From positions 1-45,940 of the forward strand of contig NZ_JAPEHW010000025.1 in the NCBI RefSeq assembly GCF_028875915.1: 45,940 nucleotides of DNA. Direction: 5' to 3'. Below are positions 34,487-44,089 of this stretch, one piece after another. The first letter of the stretch is position 1. Each line of letters opens with the position of its first letter. The notes below the pieces were generated by a model. It was not told the DNA's origin, ran no database searches, and saw only the letters and a list, made by a program, of their open reading frames with translations. This DNA comes from Pseudoalteromonas sp. G4. GTDB taxonomy: Bacteria > Pseudomonadota > Gammaproteobacteria > Enterobacterales > Alteromonadaceae. The position numbers and the translations under genes were made by a program.

Positions 34487-34501
34487 AGTGTAACTGTTTA
34501 C

Positions 34502-36349
34502 TTAGCCTTTAAAGTCTAAGAAGCTTTTCAGTAAGTCTGAACGAGAAGGGTGACGAAGCTTGCGAAGTGCTTTTGCTTCGATTTGACGAATACGCTCACG
34601 GGTTACGTCAAACTGTTTACCTACTTCTTCTAGTGTATGGTCAGTATTCATGTCGATACCGAAACGCATACGAAGTACTTTTGCTTCACGCGCTGTAAGG
34701 CCTGCAAGTACATCGTGTGTTGCATTTTTGAGGCTTTCCATTGTCGCCGAATCAACCGGCGATTCAATGGTGCTATCCTCAATGAAATCACCTAAGTGCG
34801 AATCTTCATCGTCACCAATTGGTGTTTCCATTGAAATTGGCTCTTTTGCAATTTTCAGTACTTTACGGATTTTATCTTCCGGCATTACCATACGCTCTGC
34901 GAGTTCTTCAGGCGAAGGCTCACGACCCATTTCTTGTAACATTTGACGTGAAATACGATTTAGTTTGTTAATCGTTTCAATCATGTGCACAGGAATACGG
35001 ATTGTACGCGCTTGGTCAGCAATTGAACGTGTAATTGCCTGACGGATCCACCATGTAGCATAAGTTGAGAACTTATAACCACGGCGATATTCAAACTTAT
35101 CAACTGCTTTCATAAGACCAATGTTACCTTCTTGGATTAAATCCAAGAACTGTAAACCACGGTTGGTGTATTTTTTTGCAATTGAAATTACAAGACGTAA
35201 GTTCGCTTCAACCATTTCTTTTTTCGCGCGGCGAGCTTTTGCTTCACCGATTGACATACGACGGTTGATATCTTTAATGCGCTCAAGGTTAAGACCTGTG
35301 CTTTCTTCCATAAGACGAAGCTTGTTGATACAACGTTCAACTTCAGGTTTAACTTCTGCAAGTTTATTCGAGTAAAGCTCGCCTGCAGCAATTTCTTTGT
35401 CTAACCAAGCAGCATCGGTTTCGTTATTTGCAAAGTTTTTAACAAAGGTTTTCTTTGGCATTTTAGCAATTTGCACAACTTGCTTCATGATGATGCGTTC
35501 CTGAACACGGATACGATCCATCATGTCACGCATATTTTTAACCATGCGGTCAAACTGCTTTGGCATTAGTTTGAATGTGCGGAAGTGCTCACCGATTTCA
35601 GCAATAATTGCGACAGCATCTGGGTGAGAGCGACCTTTTTCTTCAAAAATTGCACGTGCTTTATTGTATTGATCACGCAGTTTTTCAAAGTTTTCTGCTG
35701 CTTCTTCTGGGCAAGGACCTGTATCTGCCTCTTCCTCGTCCTCATCGTCATCATCGCTTTCAAGATCTGAATCTTCATCATCCAGTTGATCTTCTGATAG
35801 CTCAGAACCGATGTGCGTTGCAGAGATCATTGCTTCATCTGCATCTGGATCATAGAAACCGCTAATAATGTCACTTAGGCGAACATCTTCGGCAAGGTAA
35901 TTGTCCCATTGCTCAAGTAAGTAGTTGATTGCTTCAGGGTATTCAGCAACAGATACTTGTACTTGATTGATACCGTCTTCAATACGCTTAGCGATGTCGA
36001 TTTCGCCTTCACGCGTAAGTAGTTCAACAGTACCCATTTCACGCATATACATGCGAACAGGGTCTGTAGTGCGACCGATTTCTTTTTCTACCGTTGCAAG
36101 TGCTGCCGCAGCTGCTTCTGCAGCATCTTCATCGGTAGTTGTTTCTTGCATCATAAGCTCATCGGCATCAGGTGCATTTTCTACTACCTGAATACCCATG
36201 TCGTTGATCATGCCGATAATGTCTTCAACTTGTTCCGAATCTATGATGTCTTGTGGAAGGTGGTCGTTAACTTCGGCAAATGTAAGGTAACCTTGCTCTT
36301 TACCTTTTTGAATGAGGAGTTTTAGCTGTGACTGAGGAGTTTGCTCCAT
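34502..36349 (-). CDS. rpoD: RNA polymerase primary sigma factor (sigma-70)
   Basis: The housekeeping sigma factor. The ATG at 36349 gives 615 residues starting [20 protein letters not shown] (region 1.1); an upstream in-frame start at 36385 would add a non-conserved leader. Region 1.2 has [20 protein letters not shown]; the non-conserved region is strongly acidic ([20 protein letters not shown]); regions 2.3-2.4 show [18 protein letters not shown] and [13 protein letters not shown]; region 4.2 has [20 protein letters not shown]. It is the last gene of the operon and has an added promoter in the dnaG-rpoD gap. Confidence 0.98.
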   Translation of the reverse strand: MEQTPQSQLKLLIQKGKEQGYLTFAEVNDHLPQDIIDSEQVEDIIGMINDMGIQVVENAPDADELMMQETTTDEDAAEAAAAALATVEKEIGRTTDPVRMYMREMGTVELLTREGEIDIAKRIEDGINQVQVSVAEYPEAINYLLEQWDNYLAEDVRLSDIISGFYDPDADEAMISATHIGSELSEDQLDDEDSDLESDDDDEDEEEADTGPCPEEAAENFEKLRDQYNKARAIFEEKGRSHPDAVAIIAEIGEHFRTFKLMPKQFDRMVKNMRDMMDRIRVQERIIMKQVVQIAKMPKKTFVKNFANNETDAAWLDKEIAAGELYSNKLAEVKPEVERCINKLRLMEESTGLNLERIKDINRRMSIGEAKARRAKKEMVEANLRLVISIAKKYTNRGLQFLDLIQEGNIGLMKAVDKFEYRRGYKFSTYATWWIRQAITRSIADQARTIRIPVHMIETINKLNRISRQMLQEMGREPSPEELAERMVMPEDKIRKVLKIAKEPISMETPIGDDEDSHLGDFIEDSTIESPVDSATMESLKNATHDVLAGLTAREAKVLRMRFGIDMNTDHTLEEVGKQFDVTRERIRQIEAKALRKLRHPSRSDLLKSFLDFKG

Positions 36350-36428
36350 AGAGGTATTCTCTTCCACTCTGATAAGTTGATACAACGGGCGCCTTAAACA
36401 ACTTGATACAAGACGCAGTGAATAGGCG

Positions 36429-36437
36429 ATTATAACA
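36429..36437 (-). promoter_or_regulatory. Extended -10 promoter candidate for rpoD
   Basis: On the minus strand TGTTATAAT is a perfect extended -10 (TGnTATAAT) 80 bases upstream of the rpoD start. No clear -35 is present, which extended -10 promoters tolerate. It would let rpoD be made independently of dnaG. Confidence 0.55.
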
Positions 36438-36461
36438 CCAAAGCTTTAATCTGGCTAGCTG

Positions 36462-38207
36462 TTATCTGCCTTTTAATGCAAGAGTAAGCAGTGAATATTC
36501 CTGTTTTTCGGCTTTGCTTAACCCTTGCGTTTTCTCCTTTATTAATAGGGATTCAAGGCGCAAATTTAAACACTGATCTTCAATAAAATTGAAGGTACTT
36601 TGAAATTCACTGACTAACGAGTCTTGATTGACTTGGTGTTGCCAAGATGCAAGCTTAGCTAATGGCGCATATTCAGCGCTTTCTCTAAATTGTTCGAGTA
36701 GTTGTGCTGTCGTGATTTGTTTATCAAGGGCGCTTTGCTGTAATTGAATAAAAAGCTTGATTCCTGGTACATCCATTTGAGCAAGCTCGGGTTGAAATGG
36801 CACTTCACTGGCAAGCTCTGGATGTTGTAGTAGTAAACCAATAGCACGACGCATTGGCGTTATTTTAAATTTTTTGACAAGGCCTTGTTGCTGCTTTGGC
36901 GTGTTTATTTTCTTTTGTAGCTGGGCACGGGTTCGGCCAATTAAGCGCGCTAACTTTTCAAGTAAATTTTCTTGATAAAAGTCACTTGGCACCTTTTCAA
37001 TTAAAGGTAGCGCTTGTTGTAATAGCTTTGATTTGCCAGCATCTGTGGTCAAATTAATTTCTTGCGCAAGACGATCAAATAAATACGCAGAAAAATCAGT
37101 TGCATCATCATAACGCAGTTCAAACGCTTCTCTGCCTTCTTTTTGTACTAATGAATCTGGGTCTTCGCCATCAGGTAAAAATACAAATTCTAATGCTTTG
37201 CCGTGATTTAAATAAGGCAGTGCGTTTTCCAGTGCGCGCCAAGCGGCATCACGTCCTGCACGATCGCCATCGTAACAACAAATAATCCGGTCGGTGGTTC
37301 TAAATAAAGTGTGTATATGTTCTGGTGTAGTTGCTGTACCAAGCGCTGCAACTGCGTAGTTAATACCTTTTTCGGCAAGCGCAACCACATCCATATAACC
37401 TTCAACAACTAGGATTTGTTCTAGTTTTTTGTTGGCTTGCTTTGCTTCATACAAGCCATAGAGTTCAAAGCCTTTATGAAAAATACGCGTTTCAGGCGAG
37501 TTTAAATATTTAGGGCCGTTATCGTCGCTATTCATCACGCGGCCACCAAAGGCAATTACACGACCACGTTTATCACGAATAGGGAACATCAAGCGGTCGC
37601 GGAAGAAATCAAACTGACGGCCTGCTGACTTTTCGCTGGCAAGTTTAAGTTCTAATAACTGTTTTTTACTGTCTTGATTTTTAGCAAACGTATTACAAAC
37701 CGAATCCCATTCATTCGGTGCGTAACCAATCATAAATTGCTTAGCTGTTTCGCCAGAAAGACCGCGACCCTTTAAGTATTCGATAACTTGGGATGAATTT
37801 GCATGGTGTTTTAATTGATGCTGATAGAACTTGGCTACATGCATCATCAGTTCATAGTCTGAACGCTTTTGCTCAGTACTGACTCGCGGCCCTTGATTTG
37901 ATCCGTTTTCTCTTGGTACATCAAGGTTTAGCATGCCGGCGAGTTCTTCAATGGCATCTACAAACTCGAGCTTTTCAAACTCCATCATAAAGGAAATTGC
38001 GTTGCCATGAGCACCGCAACCAAAACAGTGATAAAACTGCTTATCTTGAGAGACAGTAAACGACGGTGACTTTTCGTTATGAAACGGACAACATGCCTGA
38101 TAGTCCTTGCCTGCTTTTTTTAATCCTACTTTACCATCGATAAGATCAACAATATCGGTTCTGGCTAATAGATCATCTATAAAGCTGCGTGGGATTTTTC
38201 CGGCCAT
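36462..38207 (-). CDS. dnaG: DNA primase
   Basis: Synthesises RNA primers at the replication fork with DnaB. In 581 residues: a CHC2 zinc domain (CPFHNEKSPSFTVSQDKQ, then CFGCGAHGNAI; about 40-70), the RNA polymerase core with KFQFYR-like and FGGRVMNSDDNGPKYLNSPE, TOPRIM with VVEGYMDVVALA and YDGDRAGRDAA, and a C-terminal DnaB-interaction domain. The ribosome site is weak. It lies between yqeY and rpoD in the macromolecular-synthesis operon, after an internal terminator-like hairpin, as in E. coli between rpsU and dnaG. Confidence 0.97.
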   Translation of the reverse strand: MAGKIPRSFIDDLLARTDIVDLIDGKVGLKKAGKDYQACCPFHNEKSPSFTVSQDKQFYHCFGCGAHGNAISFMMEFEKLEFVDAIEELAGMLNLDVPRENGSNQGPRVSTEQKRSDYELMMHVAKFYQHQLKHHANSSQVIEYLKGRGLSGETAKQFMIGYAPNEWDSVCNTFAKNQDSKKQLLELKLASEKSAGRQFDFFRDRLMFPIRDKRGRVIAFGGRVMNSDDNGPKYLNSPETRIFHKGFELYGLYEAKQANKKLEQILVVEGYMDVVALAEKGINYAVAALGTATTPEHIHTLFRTTDRIICCYDGDRAGRDAAWRALENALPYLNHGKALEFVFLPDGEDPDSLVQKEGREAFELRYDDATDFSAYLFDRLAQEINLTTDAGKSKLLQQALPLIEKVPSDFYQENLLEKLARLIGRTRAQLQKKINTPKQQQGLVKKFKITPMRRAIGLLLQHPELASEVPFQPELAQMDVPGIKLFIQLQQSALDKQITTAQLLEQFRESAEYAPLAKLASWQHQVNQDSLVSEFQSTFNFIEDQCLNLRLESLLIKEKTQGLSKAEKQEYSLLTLALKGR

Positions 38208-38302
38208 GGTCAGTTTTTAATTGTTTCTAGTGGTGTGGGGTAGTGATGTAGCATACCCAAAAATGCATGCTTACGCTAGACGTTATCATAGCCTAGAAAT
38301 GA

Positions 38303-38328
38303 AGAAACCGAGCAAAAGCTCGGTTTCT
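38303..38328 (-). terminator. Internal terminator/attenuator between yqeY and dnaG
   Basis: A perfect 11-bp stem AGAAACCGAGC/GCTCGGTTTCT with an AAAA loop, followed by TCATTTC in the minus direction. The T-run is imperfect, so read-through into dnaG is expected. A terminator in the same relative place (after rpsU, before dnaG) is known in E. coli. Confidence 0.7.
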
Positions 38329-38385
38329 AAAGCTGTTAAGGCCAGCAGTTATTGACTTGAGAAAGTCAGCCTTTAAAACTTTGAG

Positions 38386-38832
38386 TTAAGCACTCAGTTT
38401 TTGCTTAATTAAACCTGAAAGTTTGCCCATATCTGCGCGACCTTCAGCTTTAGCTTTAAGCAAGCCCATCACTTTACCCATATCTTGCATGCCTGATGCA
38501 CCACTTGCAGCGATACATTCATCAATTAAAGTTAGCATCTCTTCTTCTGTAAGCGGTTTAGGTAAAAACGCTTCCAATTCTTTAATTTCGTTAGCTTCAA
38601 CTTCAGCTAAGTCCTCGCGGCCAGCATCGCGATACTGAGATTCAGAATCCTTACGTTGCTTTACAAGCTTTACTAAAATTGACGTGATTTCCGCGTCGCC
38701 TAAAGTTACTTGTTCGTCGATTTCTTTTTGCTTAATCGCTGCCAAAACCATACGAATTGCACCAAGACGTAGTTTGTCTTTAGCGCGCATTGCATCTTTT
38801 TGTGCATCTTTAAGTTGTGCTAAAAGGCTCAT
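38386..38832 (-). CDS. GatB/YqeY domain protein
   Basis: A 148-residue protein of the GatB/YqeY family, related to the tRNA-binding tail of amidotransferase subunit GatB. Its role in bacteria lacking GatCAB is not settled. Landmarks are MRAKDKLRLGAIRMVLAAIK (about 15-34), a central charged helix region, LEAFLPKPLTEEEM, and the C-terminal MGKVMGLLKAKAEGRADMGK repeat-like segment. It starts 19 bases after rpsU, so it is in the macromolecular-synthesis operon; this insertion is common in gammaproteobacteria such as Vibrio-type genomes. Confidence 0.92.
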   Translation of the reverse strand: MSLLAQLKDAQKDAMRAKDKLRLGAIRMVLAAIKQKEIDEQVTLGDAEITSILVKLVKQRKDSESQYRDAGREDLAEVEANEIKELEAFLPKPLTEEEMLTLIDECIAASGASGMQDMGKVMGLLKAKAEGRADMGKLSGLIKQKLSA

Positions 38833-38851
38833 TTACAAGACCTAATCTAGA

Positions 38852-39067
38852 TTAGTAAAGTTTTACGCGACGAGCGTTTTCGCGAGAAAGCTTCTTCATG
38901 TGACGCTTTACCGCAGCTGCTTTTTTGCGCTTACGCTCAGCTGTTGGCTTTTCATAGTGCTCGCGACGACGAACTTCTGAAAGGATACCTGCTTTTTCAC
39001 ATGAACGCTTAAAACGGCGAAGAGCAACGTCAAACGGCTCGTTTTCTCTAACTTTAATAACTGGCAT
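38852..39067 (-). CDS. rpsU: 30S ribosomal protein S21
   Basis: A small-subunit protein that helps base-pair the anti-Shine-Dalgarno region during initiation. The 71-residue sequence [40 protein letters not shown] and [20 protein letters not shown] is unmistakable and of full length. AGGTGA precedes the ATG. First gene of rpsU-yqeY-dnaG-rpoD, with two promoters and a structured leader upstream. Confidence 0.98.
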   Translation of the reverse strand: MPVIKVRENEPFDVALRRFKRSCEKAGILSEVRRREHYEKPTAERKRKKAAAVKRHMKKLSRENARRVKLY

Positions 39068-39111
39068 TAAAAAATCACCTACTTAGTAATATGTTTCTAC
39101 TTAAATGAGTT

Positions 39112-39165
39112 TTATTAGCTAATAATTTTAGCTAGTGCCACTCATCTCGGTTAAGATTTAACCGA
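39112..39165 (-). other. Structured rpsU leader: 14-bp palindrome and stem-loop
   Basis: TTATTAGCTAATAA (39112-39125) is a perfect palindrome 45 bases before the rpsU start. Next to it TCGGTTAA/TTAACCGA (39147-39165) forms an 8-bp stem with a GAT loop, and CTAGT/ACTAG flanks can extend it. Both lie downstream of the predicted promoters, so they would be in the leader RNA. A role in translational feedback by S21 is conceivable but unproven. Confidence 0.5.
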
Positions 39166-39186
39166 CTAGTTCAAAAATGGTGCGGC

Positions 39187-39216
39187 ATTGTAATCTGAAG
39201 CACCACGCAATGTAAA
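39187..39216 (-). promoter_or_regulatory. Second rpsU promoter (proximal)
   Basis: On the minus strand TTTACA (39211-39216), an 18-base spacer and TACAAT (39187-39192). It lies directly downstream of the stronger distal promoter. Confidence 0.5.
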
Positions 39217-39221
39217 GAATA

Positions 39222-39251
39222 ATTATACCAAAGATGGTAAAAAGCTGACAA
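39222..39251 (-). promoter_or_regulatory. Main rpsU operon promoter (distal)
   Basis: On the minus strand TTGTCA (39246-39251), an 18-base spacer and a perfect TATAAT (39222-39227). This is the best sigma-70 match in the window and should drive rpsU-yqeY-dnaG-rpoD. Confidence 0.75.
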
Positions 39252-39325
39252 AAAATCTTAAAGCTTGTAAAATCGGCGTCTTGGCTTAATTGAACGAGCT
39301 TTAATTATCATTTTAGGAGAGAAAC

Positions 39326-40354
39326 TTGCGTATTTTGGGTATTGAATCGTCTTGTGATGAGACGGGGATCGCGATTTATGACGATGAACAAGGTTTATTG
39401 GCGCATCAGTTGTATTCTCAAGTAAAAGTGCATGCTGATTATGGTGGTGTCGTCCCCGAGCTTGCTTCACGTGACCATGTACGCAAAACGATTCCTTTAA
39501 TAGAAGCTGCATTTAAACAGGCAGGTTGTGGACCAGAAGATTTAGATGGTGTTGCTTATACGGCTGGTCCTGGTTTAGTGGGTGCGTTATTAGTGGGTTC
39601 GTCAATTGGTCGCTCGCTTGCTTATGGTTGGAATGTGCCTGCTGTTGCTGTTCATCATATGGAAGGGCATTTACTTGCACCTATGCTTGATGAAGACGTG
39701 CCTGAATTTCCATTTATAGCGCTACTTGTATCGGGTGGTCACAGCATGATTGTTAAGGTAGAAGGTATTGGACAATACACTATCTTAGGTGAATCCATTG
39801 ATGATGCAGCAGGTGAAGCGTTTGATAAAACGGCTAAATTATTAGGCCTTGATTACCCTGGGGGCCCACTACTTGCCAAGCTTGCAGAAAAAGGTGAGCC
39901 AGAAGTATATCGTTTTCCGCGCCCAATGACCGATAGACCAGGCCTTGATATGAGCTTTAGTGGTTTAAAAACATTTGCAGCCAACACTATTAACAGTGAA
40001 AAAGACGAAAATGGTGAAATATCTGAACAGGTTAAAGCGAATATAGCCCACGCGTTTCAAACAGCGGTAATTGATACCTTAGTTATTAAATGTAAGCGCG
40101 CGCTAAAAGAGTATGGCATTAAGCGTTTGGTTATTGCAGGTGGTGTGAGTGCAAATGTGTATTTACGTGAGACCTTGGAAAAAGTGATGACGGGCATGCA
40201 AGGGCGTGTTTATTACCCTCGCACAGAGTTTTGTACAGATAATGGCGCGATGATCGCCTATGCGGGAATGCAGCGCTTGAAAGCAAAGCAATACGCTCCA
40301 CTTGATATGCGAGCCAAACCGCGTTGGCCACTTGATGAGTTAGAAGCGATTTAA
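39326..40354 (+). CDS. tsaD: tRNA threonylcarbamoyladenosine synthase subunit TsaD
   Basis: Transfers the threonylcarbamoyl group to A37 of ANN-decoding tRNAs with TsaB and TsaE. The 342-residue protein has [15 protein letters not shown] at the start, the metal-binding HHMEGH motif (about 111-116), [23 protein letters not shown] and the C-terminal [10 protein letters not shown]. Start TTG at 39326 is supported by AGGAGA five bases upstream and the conserved N-terminus. It is divergent from rpsU, the standard arrangement. Confidence 0.97.
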   Translation: MRILGIESSCDETGIAIYDDEQGLLAHQLYSQVKVHADYGGVVPELASRDHVRKTIPLIEAAFKQAGCGPEDLDGVAYTAGPGLVGALLVGSSIGRSLAYGWNVPAVAVHHMEGHLLAPMLDEDVPEFPFIALLVSGGHSMIVKVEGIGQYTILGESIDDAAGEAFDKTAKLLGLDYPGGPLLAKLAEKGEPEVYRFPRPMTDRPGLDMSFSGLKTFAANTINSEKDENGEISEQVKANIAHAFQTAVIDTLVIKCKRALKEYGIKRLVIAGGVSANVYLRETLEKVMTGMQGRVYYPRTEFCTDNGAMIAYAGMQRLKAKQYAPLDMRAKPRWPLDELEAI

Positions 40355-40371
40355 GCGATTAATTAAAATAG

Positions 40372-40395
40372 AAAAGCCGAAATTATTCGGCTTTT
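40372..40395. terminator. Terminator between tsaD and plsY
   Basis: A perfect 10-bp stem AAAAGCCGAA/TTCGGCTTTT with loop ATTA, followed by eight T residues in the plus direction for tsaD. It overlaps the 3' end of plsY (stop at 40383-40385) and can serve both strands. Confidence 0.9.
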
Positions 40396-40973
40396 TTTTG
40401 TGTTACTTTTGGCTCTTTACCTTGTAATAAACGAATAATATTTGCGCGGTGGCGAAATACAATAAGTGCCGCAAGCATGGTTACGGGCAACACATATAAA
40501 GGTTTTATAAACCAAGTAAATAATGGTGCAAGGCTGACCGTAATAATGGCTGCCAGTGAAGAGTAACCCGTTAACCAGATTAACCCAACCCAAGTAACGA
40601 TTAATAAACCTGCTAGCGTAAAACCAAGAGGTAATAAACTACCAAAGGCAGTCGCTACAGCTTTTCCACCTTTAAAACCGAAAAAAATTGGGTAAATATG
40701 GCCAAGACAGGCTGCGATTGCAATAAAACCAAGATAAAGTGGTTCTATTTTTAAGAAATAAGCGCCGTAAACCGGAATGGTGCCTTTCAATACGTCAAAC
40801 ACTAACACTAGGCTGGCAGGCAGTTTACCGCCAATACGATAAACATTAGTTGCACCAGGGTTATTTGAACCCGTTGTTCTGGGATCAGGTAAGCGAAACA
40901 GCTTACAAATGAGCACTGCTGAAGAAATGGAGCCAAACAGATAGGCAAAGACAATCATTAAGCTTGCTAACAC
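40383..40973 (-). CDS. plsY: Glycerol-3-phosphate acyltransferase PlsY
   Basis: An inner-membrane enzyme that acylates glycerol-3-phosphate from acyl phosphate, the first step of phospholipid synthesis. The 196-residue protein has about five membrane helices, the active-site loops [15 protein letters not shown] (about 36-50), [21 protein letters not shown] (split; His near 91) and a C-terminal basic tail. GTG at 40973 is preferred, with AAGGA upstream; an ATG five codons inside is possible. It is divergent from folB, the usual neighbour in gammaproteobacteria. Confidence 0.95.
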   Translation of the reverse strand: MLASLMIVFAYLFGSISSAVLICKLFRLPDPRTTGSNNPGATNVYRIGGKLPASLVLVFDVLKGTIPVYGAYFLKIEPLYLGFIAIAACLGHIYPIFFGFKGGKAVATAFGSLLPLGFTLAGLLIVTWVGLIWLTGYSSLAAIITVSLAPLFTWFIKPLYVLPVTMLAALIVFRHRANIIRLLQGKEPKVTQKKAE

Positions 40974-41107
40974 AGTGTTCCTTATTTTTTCTTTAGCAAA
41001 TATAGGCTATTATCTGCCGCTAATTCTTTTCAGCGGATTTACCCATAAGAGTACCTATTTTTTTCTCTAATTGGTATCCGACCACAGTATAATTGGGGTG
41101 AATACGG

Positions 41108-41467
41108 GTGCAAGACAAGGTTTTTATTAGTCAATTACAGGTTAATACCATTATTGGCGTGTTTGATTTTGAAAAACAAGCAAAGCAACCGCTGTTTTTT
41201 GACGTGGAAATGCTGACAGATTTTGCCAAGGCTGCACAAAGCGATAATGTTGATGATGTGGTTGATTACGCGAAAGTCTCAGCACGTATAATCGCTCATT
41301 GTGGTTCAACTCAAGTTGAATTGTTGGAAACGCTTGCAGAACAACTAACGTCAATTATCTTAACAGAATTTGCTGTATCGCAAGTAACATTGCGTATTTC
41401 TAAGCCCCAAGCGGTGCTTGAAGCACAGACAGTGGGCATTGAAATCACACGTAAAAAGCAAAGCTAA
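41108..41467 (+). CDS. folB: Dihydroneopterin aldolase
   Basis: Cleaves dihydroneopterin to hydroxymethyl-dihydropterin and glycolaldehyde in folate synthesis. The 119-residue protein has VNTIIGVFDFEKQAKQPL (about 11-28), the VDYAKVSARI segment, and the catalytic Lys in RISKPQAVLEAQTVGI. GTG at 41108 starts the conserved QDKVFISQL. A TATAAT lies just upstream (41088-41093). Its stop overlaps the folK start by one base (TAATG), so the two consecutive pathway enzymes are coupled. Confidence 0.95.
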   Translation: MQDKVFISQLQVNTIIGVFDFEKQAKQPLFFDVEMLTDFAKAAQSDNVDDVVDYAKVSARIIAHCGSTQVELLETLAEQLTSIILTEFAVSQVTLRISKPQAVLEAQTVGIEITRKKQS

Positions 41468-41946
41468 TGGCACAGATATTTATCAGTATTGGCTCTAATA
41501 TCAACAAAGAGCGTTATATAAAAGCAGCATTAGCAATATTGCCAACACATTTTGAAAATGTGACTTACTCAAGTATTTTTGAAAGTGAATCTGTCGGGTT
41601 TGAAGGTAATAACTTTTATAATCTTGTAGCCGCTGCAACAACTGACTTAACCTTGGAAGAAGTGTGTGCGTTACTCAAGCAAATTGAGCGAGAGCATGGA
41701 AGAACGCCTGCTGATAAAAAGTTTAGCCCGCGCACACTAGACCTCGATTTACTGTTTTTTGACGACGTGATTTGCGATAGCCCTGCGCAATTGCCACGTG
41801 ATGAAATCACCAAAAATGCCTTTGTTCTTTGGCCGTTAGCCGAAGTTGCAGGAGAGTTTTCTCACCCAGTTGAAAACAAAAGTGTTGCTCAACTATGGCA
41901 AGAATACGATAAAACCAAACAAAAATTATGGAAAGTGGAGATATAA
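41467..41946 (+). CDS. folK: Hydroxymethyl-dihydropterin pyrophosphokinase
   Basis: Transfers pyrophosphate from ATP to hydroxymethyl-dihydropterin, the next folate step after FolB. The 159-residue protein shows ISIGSNINKERYI, YSSIFESESVGFEGNNFYNL, and the HPPK signature SPRTLDLDLLFFDD (about 85-98) with the magnesium aspartates. Length is typical. The start overlaps the folB stop. Confidence 0.95.
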   Translation: MAQIFISIGSNINKERYIKAALAILPTHFENVTYSSIFESESVGFEGNNFYNLVAAATTDLTLEEVCALLKQIEREHGRTPADKKFSPRTLDLDLLFFDDVICDSPAQLPRDEITKNAFVLWPLAEVAGEFSHPVENKSVAQLWQEYDKTKQKLWKVEI

Positions 41947-41951
41947 ACTAG

Positions 41952-42767
41952 ATGGGACTGATTGAAATTATCGTACTGGCATTAATTCAGGGATTTACAG
42001 AGTTTTTGCCTATATCGAGTTCGGGTCACCTTATTTTACCAAGCCAGTTATTAGGTTGGGAAGATCAGGGGCAAGCGTTCGATATTGCAGTGCATGTGGG
42101 CACCTTATTTGCGGTGCTTATTTATTTTCGTAAAGATGTGGTGGAAATTTTAACAGCGTGGTTTAAGTCTTGTGCTGGTAAAGGTCATACTGCAGAAAGT
42201 AAATTGGGCTGGTACATTATTTTGGCGACTATTCCAGCAGGTTTAGTTGCAGGTCTTGCAAAAGATTTCATAGAAGCTAACACACGTGGTGCAGCGGTGA
42301 TAGCCACTACCACCATTGTATTTGGTTTAGCCCTTTGGTATGCCGATATCAAAGCGAAAGAAAACAAGAATATTTTCGATATTAAATGGAAAGCTGCGCT
42401 ATTAATGGGCCTTGCTCAGGCGGTTGCGTTAATTCCGGGCACATCTCGTTCAGGCATAACCATTACAGCTGGTTTATTGTTAGGCCTTGATAAAAAAAGC
42501 GCAGCGCGTTTTTCATTCTTAATGTCTATTCCGGTAATCGGTGGGTTAGGTTTAGTGATGATCATTAAACTTATTTTGGATAACACGGCGGTTGATTGGA
42601 ATGCTTTGATACTAGGTACAGTGCTTTCGTTTGCCTCTGCCTATACTTGTATCTTTTTATTCTTAAAGTTTATTGAGCGCATGGGTATGTTGCCATTTGT
42701 GATTTACCGCTTGCTGTTAGGTGTTGGTTTGTTTGCACTTATTGGACTCGGTTATATTAGCGCTTAA
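41952..42767 (+). CDS. uppP: Undecaprenyl-diphosphate phosphatase
   Basis: Recycles the lipid carrier for peptidoglycan and other surface polymers; overproduction gives bacitracin resistance, hence the older name bacA. The 271-residue membrane protein has both family motifs: [16 protein letters not shown] (about 15-30, with the catalytic Glu) and [19 protein letters not shown] (about 158-176, with Arg). About eight hydrophobic helices are visible. It begins five bases after folK, so it joins the folB-folK unit. Confidence 0.96.
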   Translation: MGLIEIIVLALIQGFTEFLPISSSGHLILPSQLLGWEDQGQAFDIAVHVGTLFAVLIYFRKDVVEILTAWFKSCAGKGHTAESKLGWYIILATIPAGLVAGLAKDFIEANTRGAAVIATTTIVFGLALWYADIKAKENKNIFDIKWKAALLMGLAQAVALIPGTSRSGITITAGLLLGLDKKSAARFSFLMSIPVIGGLGLVMIIKLILDNTAVDWNALILGTVLSFASAYTCIFLFLKFIERMGMLPFVIYRLLLGVGLFALIGLGYISA

Positions 42768-42791
42768 TCGTGCTTTGTGAGATTTAAAATG

Positions 42792-42820
42792 AAAAGGCTA
42801 AGCGAGATGCTTAGCCTTTT
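42792..42820. terminator. Terminator between uppP and cca
   Basis: A perfect 12-bp stem AAAAGGCTAAGC/GCTTAGCCTTTT with loop GAGAT and T-run in the plus direction. It ends the folB-folK-uppP unit and faces the converging cca gene. Confidence 0.93.
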
Positions 42821-42880
42821 TTGTGCATTATTTATATACAAACAACGTCAATAGCCATTTTACATTTAAAGCAAATAGCG

Positions 42881-43987
42881 CTAATTACTAAAAACGTCAT
42901 TTATAGCTTTTTCGCGTTCAATATCTAATTGCTGTTTTATTTCAGCCCCTTTATAGCCTTGTTGAATAATTGCTTGCACATTAATTGCTAAAGCGTGTTC
43001 TGACGCAAGTTCAATGTTGTTTGCAAGTGATGACTGCGAGTCGCCTAATAGCTTAAATGTTGCTAAAAATAAGGTCAGTCGTTCAGGGCGTCGCCATACA
43101 TCTGCTGTGTTTAACAGATCTAATACTTGCTGTGTGCATGGGGCGCTTTTCGAAAATATAGGCGCAAAGCGGTTAAATAAATAAAGTGCATTACTATAAG
43201 TATTAGGGATCCGTAAATGCGCTGAAAGTGAATTGATTTGTTCAGGCAAAATATCTTTTAGCCACAAGCAAAAACGCACGATTTTTTGCTGTTCACCCGA
43301 TGTTTTAGATAATAACTCTGCGAGTTTACAACTGTATTCTTGTGACCAAAAATCTATTAGTGCAGGCAGGATTATTGGTAATGCGTTAATCTCAGCAAGT
43401 ACATCGGTAAATACATTAATCGCACCATCTTCTAAGGATTTTTCAATTTCGAGCCAAATACGTTCTTTGGTTAATGTATTAATCTCGCCTCTAGCTACCA
43501 TTTGTTGCATTAATTGTTGGGTTTCAGGCGCGATAGTAAAGCCTAAATAATGGTAACGTGCGGCAAAGCGTGCAACACGTAAAATACGCAATGGGTCTTC
43601 ACAAAAAGCATCACTAACATGGCGCAGAAGCTTGTTTGCTAAATCTGTTTGGCCATTAAAAGGGTCAATAATATTGCCATTTTCATCTTCAGCCATTGCG
43701 TTAACTGTTAAGTCGCGGCGCACTAAGTCTTCTTCAAGAGTGACCTCTGGCGCAAAGTCGCAAATAAAGCCTGTGTAGCCTTGACCAGATTTACGTTCGG
43801 TGCGAGCAAGGGCATATTCATCTTTTGTTTTTGGATGTAAAAAAACAGGAAAGTCATTGCCCACTTGCTGGTAACCAAGAGAAATTAGCTCAGCAGGTGT
43901 ACTGCCAACCACAACATAATCACATTCTTTGATGGGGCGCTTAAGAAGTTTATCGCGAACAGCGCCACCGACTAAATATACTTTCAT
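42881..43987 (-). CDS. cca: CCA-adding tRNA nucleotidyltransferase
   Basis: Adds or repairs the 3' CCA of tRNAs without a template. The ATG at 43987 gives 368 residues starting [14 protein letters not shown]; an earlier in-frame start would add 13 unlikely residues. Motifs: GGAVRD (8-13), [12 protein letters not shown] with catalytic-domain Arg/Asp residues, and [12 protein letters not shown]. coli Cca is about 410 residues with a C-terminal HD phosphohydrolase; that C-terminal HD motif is not visible here, so this looks like the shorter form without it. Confidence 0.93.
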   Translation of the reverse strand: MKVYLVGGAVRDKLLKRPIKECDYVVVGSTPAELISLGYQQVGNDFPVFLHPKTKDEYALARTERKSGQGYTGFICDFAPEVTLEEDLVRRDLTVNAMAEDENGNIIDPFNGQTDLANKLLRHVSDAFCEDPLRILRVARFAARYHYLGFTIAPETQQLMQQMVARGEINTLTKERIWLEIEKSLEDGAINVFTDVLAEINALPIILPALIDFWSQEYSCKLAELLSKTSGEQQKIVRFCLWLKDILPEQINSLSAHLRIPNTYSNALYLFNRFAPIFSKSAPCTQQVLDLLNTADVWRRPERLTLFLATFKLLGDSQSSLANNIELASEHALAINVQAIIQQGYKGAEIKQQLDIEREKAINDVFSN

Positions 43988-44029
43988 TGGACTAAATCGA
44001 AACGAATAATGTGTAAAGATTATCATAAT

Positions 44030-44057
44030 TTGGAATTCGGTGGTGAATTGGTATGAT
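44030..44057 (+). promoter_or_regulatory. Predicted exeA-gspB promoter
   Basis: TTGGAA (44030-44035), a 16-base spacer and TATGAT (44052-44057), with TGG directly before the -10 (extended -10 pattern). It lies 33 bases before the GTG of exeA in the divergent cca/exeA gap. Confidence 0.55.
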
Positions 44058-44089
44058 AGGCTCAGTTTTTATTCAGTTAATGTAAGCAC

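Noticed and set aside
41088..41093. TATAAT upstream of folB as a firm promoter
   Set aside because: The nearest TTGGTA lies only 11 bases upstream, too close for a -35, and the implied leader would be about eight bases; left as a remark under folB.
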